Shown here: positions 17,651 through 27,361 of the stretch, one piece after another
Position numbering within the stretch: position 1 is the first letter of the stretch
Layout of the letters: each line of letters starts with the position of its first letter
NCBI GenBank assembly: GCA_025350965.1
Contig: JANXWV010000119.1
Location: forward strand, 36,077-100,076
Source: Rhizobacter sp.
GTDB taxonomy: Bacteria > Pseudomonadota > Gammaproteobacteria > Burkholderiales > Burkholderiaceae_C
Reading direction: 5' to 3'
Length of the DNA: 64,000 nt
Program-made: the position numbers and the translations under genes
Notes under the pieces: generated by a model
What the model saw: the letters and a program-made list of their open reading frames with translations, nothing else
What the model was told of the DNA's origin: nothing
The model's database searches: none

Positions 17651-19777
17651 CTACTTCTTGCGCACCGCCCCCATGTAGACATGGTCGAAGCTGACGAAGC
17701 CGCAACCACCGGCTTCGTTGTCGAAGACCTGCACCTTGACTTGCTTGCCGACCTGCGCCGCAAGGTCGATCGTCATCCAGTTGCCATCGTCGGCGATGGA
17801 GGCCTGGTTGCACGAGTTGGGCGTGTAGGTCGCGATGGCCGCGCCTGCCGCGTCGAGCACCTTCAGGCCGACTGTGCCATTGGCATTGCCGCCGGACATC
17901 AAGAAGTTCAGGAACGGCCGCGCAGCCGCGACCGTGAACAGTGGCGACGTCAACGTCCCCGTGGAGGCATCGCAGCCCTTGCTGTTGCCGTTCATCTCGC
18001 AGGTCGTCACGGCCCTTGCACCGACCCGTGCCCGCCCGGACACGCCCTTCCACGCGTCGGCGTTCGCCGGGTTCTGGAAGTCGCCAGTGGCAGTCCAGGT
18101 CTGCAGCGTGACGGTCGGGTCGTCGAAGTCGCCAATGACCTGCGCGAAGGCGTCGGCGGTCACGCTCACGTTGAAGCCGAGCGTGGCCGTCATCGGGGTG
18201 GTCAGCACGACGGTGCCGCCGTCCTTGCCGTTCGCCGATGGGTTCCAGGCGTTGGGTGACTGGTACCAGTGGTCGGTACTGACGAATCCGCAGCCGGTCG
18301 TCTCTTCGTCGAACAGCTGCGCCTTGATGAACGCGGTGTTGAGGGCGGCGATGTTGATGTGCGTCCAGTCGTCGTCGTTCTGGATGAACGAGGGGCCGCA
18401 GCTCGTCGGGTTGTAAGTGAGTAGCACGTTGCCCAGCGTGTCGGTGATGCGCATGCCCACGGCCTTGCCCACGCCGCCGCCATGCATCAGGAAGTTGAAG
18501 TACGTGTCGGTCACCTTGAACGCCGGCGACGTGAGCGTGCCGGTGGGCGGGTCGCACGGCGTGCCGGCCCCCGCGATCTCGCAAGTGGTGATCGCCTTGT
18601 CGCCCACGCGCGCGGCGTTCGTATCGCGGGCCGTCGTGCCCTGCCAGCTGGTGGCCGTCGGGTTGGCGAATACGCCGGTGCCGACCCAGCCGCGTTTGGC
18701 CACCATGTCGACCGGGTTCTCGAAGCTCGCGAACGGGATCAGATTCTGGAACGCAACCGGACCTTCGAGCGTGACCTTCACCGGCGACAAGGGCTTGGAC
18801 AGCACGCCCGCCTTCGTGCCACGCGGCTGATCGGTCTGGTACACGTGATCGAAGGCGACGAAGCCGCAGCCGCCGGTCTCGTTGTCGAAGATCTTGAACT
18901 GGATCTTCTCGCCGATCAGGCCGCTGGTGTCGAAGTTCACGTAGTGCTGGTCGCCCTTGAGCACCGGGTCACTGCAGCTGTTCGGCTTGTAGGTGCCCAG
19001 CACCTGCGCGGTTTGCGAACCCGCGGGGGTGTAGAGAACCTGCGCGCCCACATCGGCCGTGCCATTGCCGCCCGACATCAGGAAGGTGATCGAGTCTTTC
19101 GTGACCGTGATGTCGTTGATCGTGATGCTGCCGGTCGGCGCGTCGCACCCGGCGCCGCCGATCTCGCAGGTCGAGACCGAGGCATCGCCAATGCGCGCCG
19201 CCACCTTGGCCAGATTGGCGTTCGCATACTCCAGGTTGTTCCAGTTCGTGGTCGTGGTGAATGCGCCGGTCAGCGTAAACTTGTTGGACTGCTGCTGGAT
19301 CTGCGCCGGGAACTCGAAGCTCGAAATGATGTTTTCGGCCACGAAGGTGGTGACGTCCGTCGTGACGTTGGCCGAGGTCGTGGCTACCTGGCACGCGGCG
19401 CACTGCGTGACTTTGATCGTCAGGGCCAGTGTCGACGGTTTCGAGTAAGTGTCGTCGGCCACGGCGTTGATGTTGTAGGTGTTGTCGTGGTTGGCATCGG
19501 CCGGTGCTCCGAAGACGGGTGGCACTGCGAAGCGAATCGAGCCGTCACCGGCAATCGAGAACAGCCCCGCGTCCGGGCCCGACAGCGACAACTTCACGGT
19601 GTTGCCGTCGGGGCTGGTCACCGCGAGCTTGGTCACCGCGCTGGTGAACTCGGGCACGCTGACGGCACCCGGGTCGGTGATCAACGGTGAGTGCGGTTGT
19701 GGGATGGGGCCGGCCGAGCCGCCGCCACACGAGACCAGCGAGACGATCAACGGCAATGCCCAAAGTAGTTTGTTCAT
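17651..19777 (-). CDS. Surface lipoprotein with three levanase-accessory-like repeats
   Basis: Lipobox LVSCGG; cadherin-like segment; three repeats with TCEI..G..CD..TGT(L/I)..P.F, NFLM(S/H)GG, PNSC, FD.E..GCGFV..DH.Y. Confidence 0.8.
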   Translation of the reverse strand: MNKLLWALPLIVSLVSCGGGSAGPIPQPHSPLITDPGAVSVPEFTSAVTKLAVTSPDGNTVKLSLSGPDAGLFSIAGDGSIRFAVPPVFGAPADANHDNTYNINAVADDTYSKPSTLALTIKVTQCAACQVATTSANVTTDVTTFVAENIISSFEFPAQIQQQSNKFTLTGAFTTTTNWNNLEYANANLAKVAARIGDASVSTCEIGGAGCDAPTGSITINDITVTKDSITFLMSGGNGTADVGAQVLYTPAGSQTAQVLGTYKPNSCSDPVLKGDQHYVNFDTSGLIGEKIQFKIFDNETGGCGFVAFDHVYQTDQPRGTKAGVLSKPLSPVKVTLEGPVAFQNLIPFASFENPVDMVAKRGWVGTGVFANPTATSWQGTTARDTNAARVGDKAITTCEIAGAGTPCDPPTGTLTSPAFKVTDTYFNFLMHGGGVGKAVGMRITDTLGNVLLTYNPTSCGPSFIQNDDDWTHINIAALNTAFIKAQLFDEETTGCGFVSTDHWYQSPNAWNPSANGKDGGTVVLTTPMTATLGFNVSVTADAFAQVIGDFDDPTVTLQTWTATGDFQNPANADAWKGVSGRARVGARAVTTCEMNGNSKGCDASTGTLTSPLFTVAAARPFLNFLMSGGNANGTVGLKVLDAAGAAIATYTPNSCNQASIADDGNWMTIDLAAQVGKQVKVQVFDNEAGGCGFVSFDHVYMGAVRKK

Positions 19778-19792
19778 CTTGGCGCTCCTGAA

Positions 19793-22519
19793 TCAGAAGA
19801 AGTAGGTGTACGAGGCGCGTACGGTGCGGCCGAACAGGGCGCGCCCGACGCTGCGGTTGGTGGCACCGTTGGGCCCCTTCAAGTCGGTGAACACCGGGTC
19901 GCCTTCGGTGAACGAAAGCCGGTTGGTGATGTTCGACACGTGGAGCTGGAACGCGCTGGTCTGGTTGAAGTCCCAGATGAAGCCGCCGTCAATGTGGTAG
20001 TAGGCCGGGTAAAGCGTGACGTTGATGTCCTGCGACTCCGAGTAGCGGCTGCCGAAGTAGGTGAACTTCGCGTAGGGCTTGAACGGCAGGCCGGTGTAGG
20101 GCTTGGTGTCCCAGCTGCCTTGCAGGTTGAGCATCAGGTTCGCCAGGCGCCGGGGCCTCCGGCCGTCTTCGCCGACCTTCTCGAAGGTGTAGCCGGTCAC
20201 CACGTCGTTGACGCGTACCTCCTTGACGGTGCGGTAGTTCGCATCGATGACCTTGGGGTCCTGCACCACGCCGTTGACCCGCAGCTCCAGCCCCTTCACG
20301 GCCTCCGGCCGCCAGGCCGCCTCGACCTCGATACCGAAGTTCTGGATGCCGCGGCGGTAGAACTCGGTCACTAGCGGGCAGCTGTTGATGTCGACCACAG
20401 TTCCGTTCGCCTTGCACTGGGCCGACGTGAAGTCGCGGAAGCTCACGTACTGGTCGCGCGGGCTGAACTTGTTGTAGAAGAACGCGATCTGCGTGTCCCA
20501 GGTGTTGGCGTAGAAGCGCAGGCCGGTCTCGTACTGCATGATCTTCTCGACTTTGTTGCCCGGCGTGTTCGGGTCGAACTGCAATTGGTTCAGTTGCTCC
20601 AGGCTCGGCAGGCGGAACGAGCTCGACACGAGTGCATAGACCGCCAGGTCGGGCCGGATCGCGTAGTTGCCGCCGACCGACCAGCCCGTGGCGCTCAACG
20701 ACGAGTTGAGGTACTGGTTCGCGCCGGGCAGGAACACCTCGTTGTCGGCCAGATTGTCGGCCGCACTGCCCACAATGGTGCCGGCCGGCGTCAGGTCGGT
20801 GACCTGATCACGGTTGTTGTAGACCACGCTGGCCTTCTGCCGTTGGTGGCGAACGCCGAGGTCGAGTTTGAGGCGGTTGTCGAGCGCGTCCCAGTGGTCG
20901 TGCAGGTACACGGCCTGCCCTTTGACCTGGGTGTCCGCCAGGTAGCCATCGAGCCCCGAGCGCATCACGCCGTTGGCGGTCAGCGACGGCCCGACCGGGG
21001 TTCCGGTCGCGTCGACCGCGCGCAGGTTGATGAGTTGTGGCCGCTCCTCCAGCGTCGAGACCAGCAGCGACTGCTGCGAGTTCTGCTTGTTGGAATAGTC
21101 CGTGAGGTAGCCGCCCAGTGTGAGCTGGTGCTTGCCGTTCCAGTCGAACGCCTTGCTCACCTTCAGATCGAGTGATGTGCTGCGCGCGTCGGTGGTGGCG
21201 ACGAACGGCTTCAGGTAGTCCACATAGGTGCCGTCGGCCACCCGGGCGTTGGTGTTGACGTAGAACGCCGCCACGCCGGTGGCGGTCGGGTAGTACTGCG
21301 AGAAGCGCGACACGTCGTTGACGAAACGCGCGTTGTTAAAGCGCGCCGCAGTCGTCGAGTCGTTCATCGTGAACAGGGCGTTGAAGCCGCTGGTGCCGGT
21401 CGAGTGGCGCAGGCCGCCGTCGAAGGCCCAGCCGCCATCGAACTCATGGCGCAGCTTCAGCGTGTAGATGCTGAAGTCGGGGTGAATCCCGTCGGCCATG
21501 TCGACCGTGCGTTGGCCATATTCGCCCAGCATCGTCGAGTAGCGGTTCGATGGCGACGCCACGGTGCCGTGCGCGAAGTCGATGCCGATCGGCCAGACTT
21601 GGCCCATGTTCACCTTGACCGGGTTGGCCGGCGTTCCCGCCCGCGTGATGGCGGGGATCTGGAACGGCACGTTCTGGTAGAACGCCGTTCGGTCGTTGAT
21701 CTTCAGCGCATGAAACTGCAGCTCGGTGCGGTCGTCGTCGGAGGTGTAGACGAGGTTGCCGCGCAGTTGCCCGCCTTTGTCGGCTGTGTAGCCTGTGTTT
21801 CGCAGGCCGTCCGACGTGCGGTAGAAGCCGCCCACCGCGAAGGTCAGGTTCTGACTGATCGGGCCCGACACGAACACGTCATTGCGCAGGAAGTGGTAGT
21901 CGGCCACTTCGAGCTTGTAGCCGCCTTCGAACTTCTGGCTGCCAATGCGCGTGATGTGGTTGACGGTGGCGCCCAGACCGTTGGAATACAGGATGCCACC
22001 GGTGCCGCCTTTCACGACCTCGACGCGCTTGGTCATCAGGTCGTCGCGCACGGCCACGTCGTTGTTCATGAAGGGCACCTCGGGTTCTTCGAACCACGGA
22101 AGGCCGTCGATCAGCTGCGGCGCATATCGGTAGCCGCCGGTCACCGGCAGGCCGCGCACGGTGATGTTGTTGCTGGCCTCACCGGCCGAGCTGCCCTCGG
22201 CAAAGATGCCTGGCACGTTTTGCAGCAGGTCGGCGGTGCTGATCGGCGCAAGGCGCCGGATGTCTTCGGCCGAGAGCGTGTTGATCGTCAGCGTCGAGTC
22301 CTTCTTCAACGTCTTGCGGCCTGAGCCCGTGACAACGACTTCCTGCAGCTGCGTCACGCCGTCTTTGGTGACGCCGCCTGCCGGCGCCGCAGCAGTGGCC
22401 GCCGGCGGTGTGGCGGCCTCGGGCTTGGGGCTCGCAGCCTGGTCCTGCGCAAAGGCCGATTGAATCGCAAGTGCCAACGGCAATATGCGGAAGGTGACGA
22501 CTCGCCTCTTGATGCTCAT
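19793..22519 (-). CDS. TonB-dependent outer membrane receptor
   Basis: LQEVVVTGSGRKTLKKDSTLTINTLSAEDIRRLAPISTADLLQNVPGI plug; C-terminal beta-barrel ending SYTYFF; ATG at 22519. Confidence 0.93.
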   Translation of the reverse strand: MSIKRRVVTFRILPLALAIQSAFAQDQAASPKPEAATPPAATAAAPAGGVTKDGVTQLQEVVVTGSGRKTLKKDSTLTINTLSAEDIRRLAPISTADLLQNVPGIFAEGSSAGEASNNITVRGLPVTGGYRYAPQLIDGLPWFEEPEVPFMNNDVAVRDDLMTKRVEVVKGGTGGILYSNGLGATVNHITRIGSQKFEGGYKLEVADYHFLRNDVFVSGPISQNLTFAVGGFYRTSDGLRNTGYTADKGGQLRGNLVYTSDDDRTELQFHALKINDRTAFYQNVPFQIPAITRAGTPANPVKVNMGQVWPIGIDFAHGTVASPSNRYSTMLGEYGQRTVDMADGIHPDFSIYTLKLRHEFDGGWAFDGGLRHSTGTSGFNALFTMNDSTTAARFNNARFVNDVSRFSQYYPTATGVAAFYVNTNARVADGTYVDYLKPFVATTDARSTSLDLKVSKAFDWNGKHQLTLGGYLTDYSNKQNSQQSLLVSTLEERPQLINLRAVDATGTPVGPSLTANGVMRSGLDGYLADTQVKGQAVYLHDHWDALDNRLKLDLGVRHQRQKASVVYNNRDQVTDLTPAGTIVGSAADNLADNEVFLPGANQYLNSSLSATGWSVGGNYAIRPDLAVYALVSSSFRLPSLEQLNQLQFDPNTPGNKVEKIMQYETGLRFYANTWDTQIAFFYNKFSPRDQYVSFRDFTSAQCKANGTVVDINSCPLVTEFYRRGIQNFGIEVEAAWRPEAVKGLELRVNGVVQDPKVIDANYRTVKEVRVNDVVTGYTFEKVGEDGRRPRRLANLMLNLQGSWDTKPYTGLPFKPYAKFTYFGSRYSESQDINVTLYPAYYHIDGGFIWDFNQTSAFQLHVSNITNRLSFTEGDPVFTDLKGPNGATNRSVGRALFGRTVRASYTYFF

Positions 22520-22576
22520 GGTCTGGTCTCCTGTGGAATGGGGTGGTCTCATGGGTCTCGAACCGGTGCGGCGCGG

Positions 22577-24835
22577 TCATCCGGAGGGCCGCCGCAGCGG
22601 CCAAACGCGCACCGTGGCCGTGGCCGACGCGGCGGCTGTGCCGAGCACCGACAACCGGGCCTGCGTGCTGCCCGCAAGCGACGGGTAGCTGCGCACCGCA
22701 TAGGCCGCCACGTCGTTCACGAACACTTCGACGGACGAGCCGTCGACGAACACGCGCAGCGTGCGCATCGGGCCGAAGGCCGTGCTGTCGTATGCGCCGT
22801 CTTGAACCTGCGGGCCTTCGCCATCGGCCGACAGCGTCGAGCGCGACCGGTCGGCGGTGACGCTGCCCATGACCGGGTCGAACAACAGCCTGGTGAATTC
22901 GCGCCCGTCGTCCGATGCCATCACGTCGATGGCGATCGGCGCCATCGGCGCGGCGGCCAGGTCGACCTGCAACTCGTAGGCGTGCAGGCCGCTCGCCACG
23001 CGCGTGGGCTCCGTACCGATGGCCATGCCCGTGCGCGTCGGCAGGGGTGTATCGCGCAGTGCGGTCAGCTCGGGCGCCGGCGCCTGGCCGAGCGTGCGCT
23101 GGTCGGGCAGCAAGCGCCAAGTACGCGCGAGGCTCAGCGTGTGCGCCCAGCCGGCACGCTCTTGCGCCCGGGGTGAGCGCCGCTCGTCGATGATGCCGAT
23201 GGCGCGCAAGCTGCCATCGGCGGCTCGCCCGACCGTGGGGGCCAGGTGCCCAGGCACGAGATCCAAGTACTTGGGCGTGCGGAAGAAAGGTTTGAAGATG
23301 CCGCCCGACCACTCGCCGGTCCAGTAGAGCGCCCGCGTGGCTTGCTCGCCATACTTGCTGAATTTGCCACCGATGGGGTTGATGACCAGCACCGACACTT
23401 GTTCCGACAGGCGCTCGAACACCGGCATTTCCCACAGCACGGAGCCCGGGTCGAGCAGGCGAAAGCCAGGCTCGGTGAAACGCTGCTGCGGCTGCCAGAC
23501 GGCACCCTTCTCGCCAGGCCGCAACACAAGATATTGAAGGCCGCCACCCGACTCGAGCGCAGCACCGATGATCATGTGCCAGGTGTTCCCTTCCTTCCAC
23601 AGAAAGGGATCGCGGAAGTCCTTGACGCCGACCGTGTTGATGATCGGCCCGAGCTTGCGCCAATCGCGAAGTTGCGGGTCTTCGCTCACCGCCATCGCGA
23701 TGCCCGGGTTGCTGGCCGCGAGGCGGTCACCATGGTTCACGCTGGTGTAGAACGCAAACGCTTTGCCGTCATCGGCGATCGCGTGGCCCGACCAGATGCC
23801 TTTCATGTCGAAGCCGAAGTCGGGTGTCTGCAGCTCGGGCCACCGCGCATCGGGCAGATGCGCCCAGGTGACGAGGTCGCGGCTCGTCATGTGGCCCCAG
23901 TGCATTAAGGTCTTGAAAGGGCCGTTGGGTGTGCGCTGGTAGAACAAGTGCCAGGCGTCACCGAAGCGCAGCAGCCCGTGCGGCTCGTTGGTCCAGTTGG
24001 CCGGCGGCAATGCGTGCACGCGCGGGCGCTGAAAGTCGCCGGCGAAGCGGCTCTCAGGCACCACCAGCGAGGGGCCAGCGTCGGGTACCTTGCCCTGTGG
24101 CGGCGCCGGCAACTGCGCCATTTGAGATTCGGTCAGTGGCTCGCCGTAAACAGCGACGAGATCGAACGCGGCGTTCAGCCGGTTCACGTGGAAGTCGAGG
24201 ATCCGCACCTCGACGGCCGGCACGGCCAGCCGGAACGGCACCAGCGCGAGTTGCAGGCTCAGGCCGGGTCGGCCCTTCGCGCTGCCCACGAGCGCGTTGT
24301 CTTGGTAGAGGTTCACCACGCCGTCCCCCGCATCGACGCTTGCCACCAGATGCACCCAGCGGCGAAGCGGGAACCTGGCCGGCGCCGCCACGCGCAGCAC
24401 GCCGGCCGACGTGGCCACTCGAAACCCCCAGCGGCCGAATGCATCGATGTGCAGGTCGAACCCGGCGTCACCCGCCGCCTGCTGCGCGAACGACGACGGC
24501 GACAACTGCTTCACCGGCACTTCCAGGTCCGACGGATAGCTTTCGAGCGCCACCCATAACGACAGCGTGAAGCCGCTGCGCGCATCGAGGGCCAGGGCGG
24601 TTTGCGCATAGCTCGAAAAGCCGTCGCTGCGCCACGCGCCGCCGATGACGCCGGGCACCACGTCGGGCGCGGCGAACTGCGTGGTGATCGACCAGCCTGC
24701 CGGCAGCACGCCTTGCGCGAGGCGGTCGAAGTCGACCTCGGCGCGCGGAGTGGGCAAACGCTGCGCCATGGCGGTCGCCGTGGCCAGGCCGAGACAAAGA
24801 ACCCAGGCAATTCGCTTACCGGCGGTTTTGGCCAT
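22577..24835 (-). CDS. Exported GH32 family protein (levanase/fructanase-like) with N-terminal LamG-like domain
   Basis: Signal peptide; NWTNEPHGLLRFGDAWHLFYQ, DFRDPFLWKEGNTWHMI, LWEMPVFE; C-terminal LRVFVDGSSVEVFVND. Confidence 0.88.
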   Translation of the reverse strand: MAKTAGKRIAWVLCLGLATATAMAQRLPTPRAEVDFDRLAQGVLPAGWSITTQFAAPDVVPGVIGGAWRSDGFSSYAQTALALDARSGFTLSLWVALESYPSDLEVPVKQLSPSSFAQQAAGDAGFDLHIDAFGRWGFRVATSAGVLRVAAPARFPLRRWVHLVASVDAGDGVVNLYQDNALVGSAKGRPGLSLQLALVPFRLAVPAVEVRILDFHVNRLNAAFDLVAVYGEPLTESQMAQLPAPPQGKVPDAGPSLVVPESRFAGDFQRPRVHALPPANWTNEPHGLLRFGDAWHLFYQRTPNGPFKTLMHWGHMTSRDLVTWAHLPDARWPELQTPDFGFDMKGIWSGHAIADDGKAFAFYTSVNHGDRLAASNPGIAMAVSEDPQLRDWRKLGPIINTVGVKDFRDPFLWKEGNTWHMIIGAALESGGGLQYLVLRPGEKGAVWQPQQRFTEPGFRLLDPGSVLWEMPVFERLSEQVSVLVINPIGGKFSKYGEQATRALYWTGEWSGGIFKPFFRTPKYLDLVPGHLAPTVGRAADGSLRAIGIIDERRSPRAQERAGWAHTLSLARTWRLLPDQRTLGQAPAPELTALRDTPLPTRTGMAIGTEPTRVASGLHAYELQVDLAAAPMAPIAIDVMASDDGREFTRLLFDPVMGSVTADRSRSTLSADGEGPQVQDGAYDSTAFGPMRTLRVFVDGSSVEVFVNDVAAYAVRSYPSLAGSTQARLSVLGTAAASATATVRVWPLRRPSG

Positions 24836-24913
24836 CGATAGCCATCCTTGTTGAAAAAATAGCCGCGAGTGCGGTGGGTGCTTCCAAAGCGTTCAACGCG
24901 CGCCGCTTCAAAA

Positions 24914-25028
24914 TGTCTATCGATAGTAGTCAAGCAAGAACAGCTTGTCGTTGGTACTTCCCCGAAGTTCGCGCCAAGGGAAAATACCAAGAAGCAGACG
25001 ACAGCGCAGAAACTACTATCGATAGACA
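24914..25028. promoter_or_regulatory. Divergent control region with two inverted 17-bp sites TGTCTATCGATAGTAGT / ACTACTATCGATAGACA
   Basis: 24914-24930 and 25012-25028 are exact reverse complements, each with a CTATCGATAG palindrome, between GH32 and lacI-type genes. Confidence 0.85.
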
Positions 25029-25079
25029 AATCGACCCGTGCCACCGCATGTCACACCTCGCCGCCGCACACCCCGAACC

Positions 25080-26108
25080 ATGAGTGAAGCCGCGACCATC
25101 TACGAGGTTGCCGACACGGCCAATGTGTCGGTGCGCACCGTCTCGCGCTACCTCAACGACCCGACCTGCGTGTCGAAGAAGACCTCGGCTCTCATCGTGG
25201 AGGCGATGCGCAGCTTGCAGTTCCGCCCGTCCAAGGCCGCACGTGCACTCAAGGGCGTCAAGCCCAACCTGATCGGCGTGGTCTCCGACCGCATCACCAC
25301 CAGCCCCGATTCGTTCGAGCTCATCAAAGGCCTGCAGCTCGCCGCGAAGGACCTGGGCAAGCGCCTGCTGATCGCCGAATGCGCCGGCGTAGAAGACGAG
25401 GTGCCGCCGCTGATCGACGAGTTGATCGAGCACCGCGTCGACGCCCTTATCTTCGCCACCCACTTTCACCGCCCCATCGATCGGGCGTTGCTCGATCTGG
25501 CGGCCGGCACGCGCCTCGTGCTCTTGAATTGCTATGCGCCGCGCGGCGACCACCCCAGCGTGCTGCCGAATGACGAGCAAGGCGCCCACGACGGTCTTGC
25601 GCACCTGTACGCGCTCGGGCACCGCCGCGTCGTCGTGTTCGAACTGTTCCCCGACATGCGCGCCACGCAACTGCGCCACCGCGGTTGTGTGAAGGCGGCG
25701 CGCGACGCGGGGCTGCATGAGCCGGTGTTCGTGCAAGGCTCGCAAGGCGCCCTCGCCGGGGACGAGTTCGCCGCCATCGACGCGCTCGTGGGCCAGGTGC
25801 TGCTCGAGCACCGGCCGACTGCCCTCTTTGCGGGCAACGACAAGATGGCCGCGCGCATCATCCAGTGCTTGCACAAGCGGCAGGTCGCCGTGCCGAGCCA
25901 GGTGTCCGTGCTGGGCTTCGACGACCACGCGATGCTGGTCCACGCCACCGACCCGCCGCTCACCAGCGTTCGCCTTCCATACCTCCAGATGGGTCGCCGG
26001 GCCGCCGAGGTGGCTTGCGACGAGACCGCGTCGGGCACGTTTCGCGAACGCTGCGATGTGCAGGTGCGGGCCTCGGTCGAAGCGCCACCGCGCGGCAGGG
26101 CTCGATGA
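25080..26108 (+). CDS. LacI family transcriptional regulator
   Basis: TIYEVADTANVSVRTVSRYLNDPTCVSKKTSALI HTH; periplasmic-binding-like effector domain; ATG at 25080. Confidence 0.93.
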   Translation: MSEAATIYEVADTANVSVRTVSRYLNDPTCVSKKTSALIVEAMRSLQFRPSKAARALKGVKPNLIGVVSDRITTSPDSFELIKGLQLAAKDLGKRLLIAECAGVEDEVPPLIDELIEHRVDALIFATHFHRPIDRALLDLAAGTRLVLLNCYAPRGDHPSVLPNDEQGAHDGLAHLYALGHRRVVVFELFPDMRATQLRHRGCVKAARDAGLHEPVFVQGSQGALAGDEFAAIDALVGQVLLEHRPTALFAGNDKMAARIIQCLHKRQVAVPSQVSVLGFDDHAMLVHATDPPLTSVRLPYLQMGRRAAEVACDETASGTFRERCDVQVRASVEAPPRGRAR

Positions 26109-27361
26109 GATCGCTAGGGCTGTCGCTCTGTCTGTCGGCCGGCTTCCTGGGCCTGAACGCCGCCACCGCGGCGCCCATCGACATCAAGGTCTGGCGCCAT
26201 GAAACCGGCGACAGCGACATGCAGGCCAGCGCCGGCGCAGAAGCCCGCTTCAACAGCCGGCAGGCCGCGTACCGCGTCGTCACCGAAACCTTGCCGCAGG
26301 GCTCGTACCAGCAGGCTGTGGTGGCAGCGGCCATGACCAAGAAGCTGCCCTGCGTGCTCGACCTCGACCAGCCCACCGTACCCAACTTCGCGTGGGCCGG
26401 GCACATTCAGGCGCTCGAAGGCGCACTGCGGCCAGCGGGGGCCGATGCGCTGATTCTCGGCGCTCGCTCCACCTACCGGCACCGGCTCTACGCCGTCGGG
26501 CAGTTCGACGTGGCGTTGGCGCTCCTGGCGCGCAAGAGCGTGCTGGCGCAACACGGTGTGCGCCCCGCCACGATCAACCAGCCGTACAGCGCCGAGGAGT
26601 TCCGCAACATCCTGCGCAAGCTCAAGCGCGAAGGCTTCAACTACCCGCTCGACCTGAACGCACAGTGGGGTGGCGAATGGGTGTCCTATGCGTTCTCACC
26701 CTGGCTGCAAAGTGCCGGCGCCGACCTCATTGACCGCAGAACCTTCACCGTGGTCGACGGCCATCTCAACAGCGAAGCCGCGCTCACTGTCGTCGACTAC
26801 TACCGCTCGCTGTTCGACGAACGCCTCGCGGCGCGCAAGCCGGTCGACGACCAGTCGTTTCCGAGTGGCCGAGCCGCCTTCCACTACACCGGCTCGTGGG
26901 CCGCGAAGGACTACCGCAAGGCCATCGGGGCCGACCTCGCCATTCTGCCGCCACCGGCCTTCGGCGCCAGGCCGCGCATCGGCGCCGGCTCATGGCAATG
27001 GGCGGTGGCCAGCAGCTGCCCGCACCCCGAAGGCGCACGGCGCTTCATCGAACATCTCATCAGCACCGACGAGATCGCCGCGTTCTCGCGAGCCACCGGC
27101 CTGATGCCGACCAGCGAGGCAGCTGCCGACGCGACCGACCTGTACCGCAAGGGCGCGTTCGGCCGCGACTTCTTCGAGTTCGCTCGCACTTTCGCGGTGG
27201 TGCGGCCCGAGACGCCGGGGTATCCGATGATCTCCAGCAGCTTCGAGCGGGCTCTGAAAGACGTGCGCGAAGGCGCCGACGCCGCCGAAGCGCTCGACCG
27301 AGCGGTCGAAGCCATCCAGCAAGACCTGAAGCGCAACCGCAACTATGGCTTCCAGCCCTGA
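26105..27361 (+). CDS. Sugar ABC transporter substrate-binding protein
   Basis: Signal peptide; IDIKVWRHETGDSDMQ, SGRAAFHYTGSWAAKDYR; ATGA overlap with lacI. Confidence 0.88.
   Translation: MRSLGLSLCLSAGFLGLNAATAAPIDIKVWRHETGDSDMQASAGAEARFNSRQAAYRVVTETLPQGSYQQAVVAAAMTKKLPCVLDLDQPTVPNFAWAGHIQALEGALRPAGADALILGARSTYRHRLYAVGQFDVALALLARKSVLAQHGVRPATINQPYSAEEFRNILRKLKREGFNYPLDLNAQWGGEWVSYAFSPWLQSAGADLIDRRTFTVVDGHLNSEAALTVVDYYRSLFDERLAARKPVDDQSFPSGRAAFHYTGSWAAKDYRKAIGADLAILPPPAFGARPRIGAGSWQWAVASSCPHPEGARRFIEHLISTDEIAAFSRATGLMPTSEAAADATDLYRKGAFGRDFFEFARTFAVVRPETPGYPMISSSFERALKDVREGADAAEALDRAVEAIQQDLKRNRNYGFQP

Noticed and set aside
17083-17694. 203-aa plus ORF between vapC remnant and lipoprotein
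   Set aside because: No recognisable domain, partly antisense to the lipoprotein; treated as noncoding or decayed
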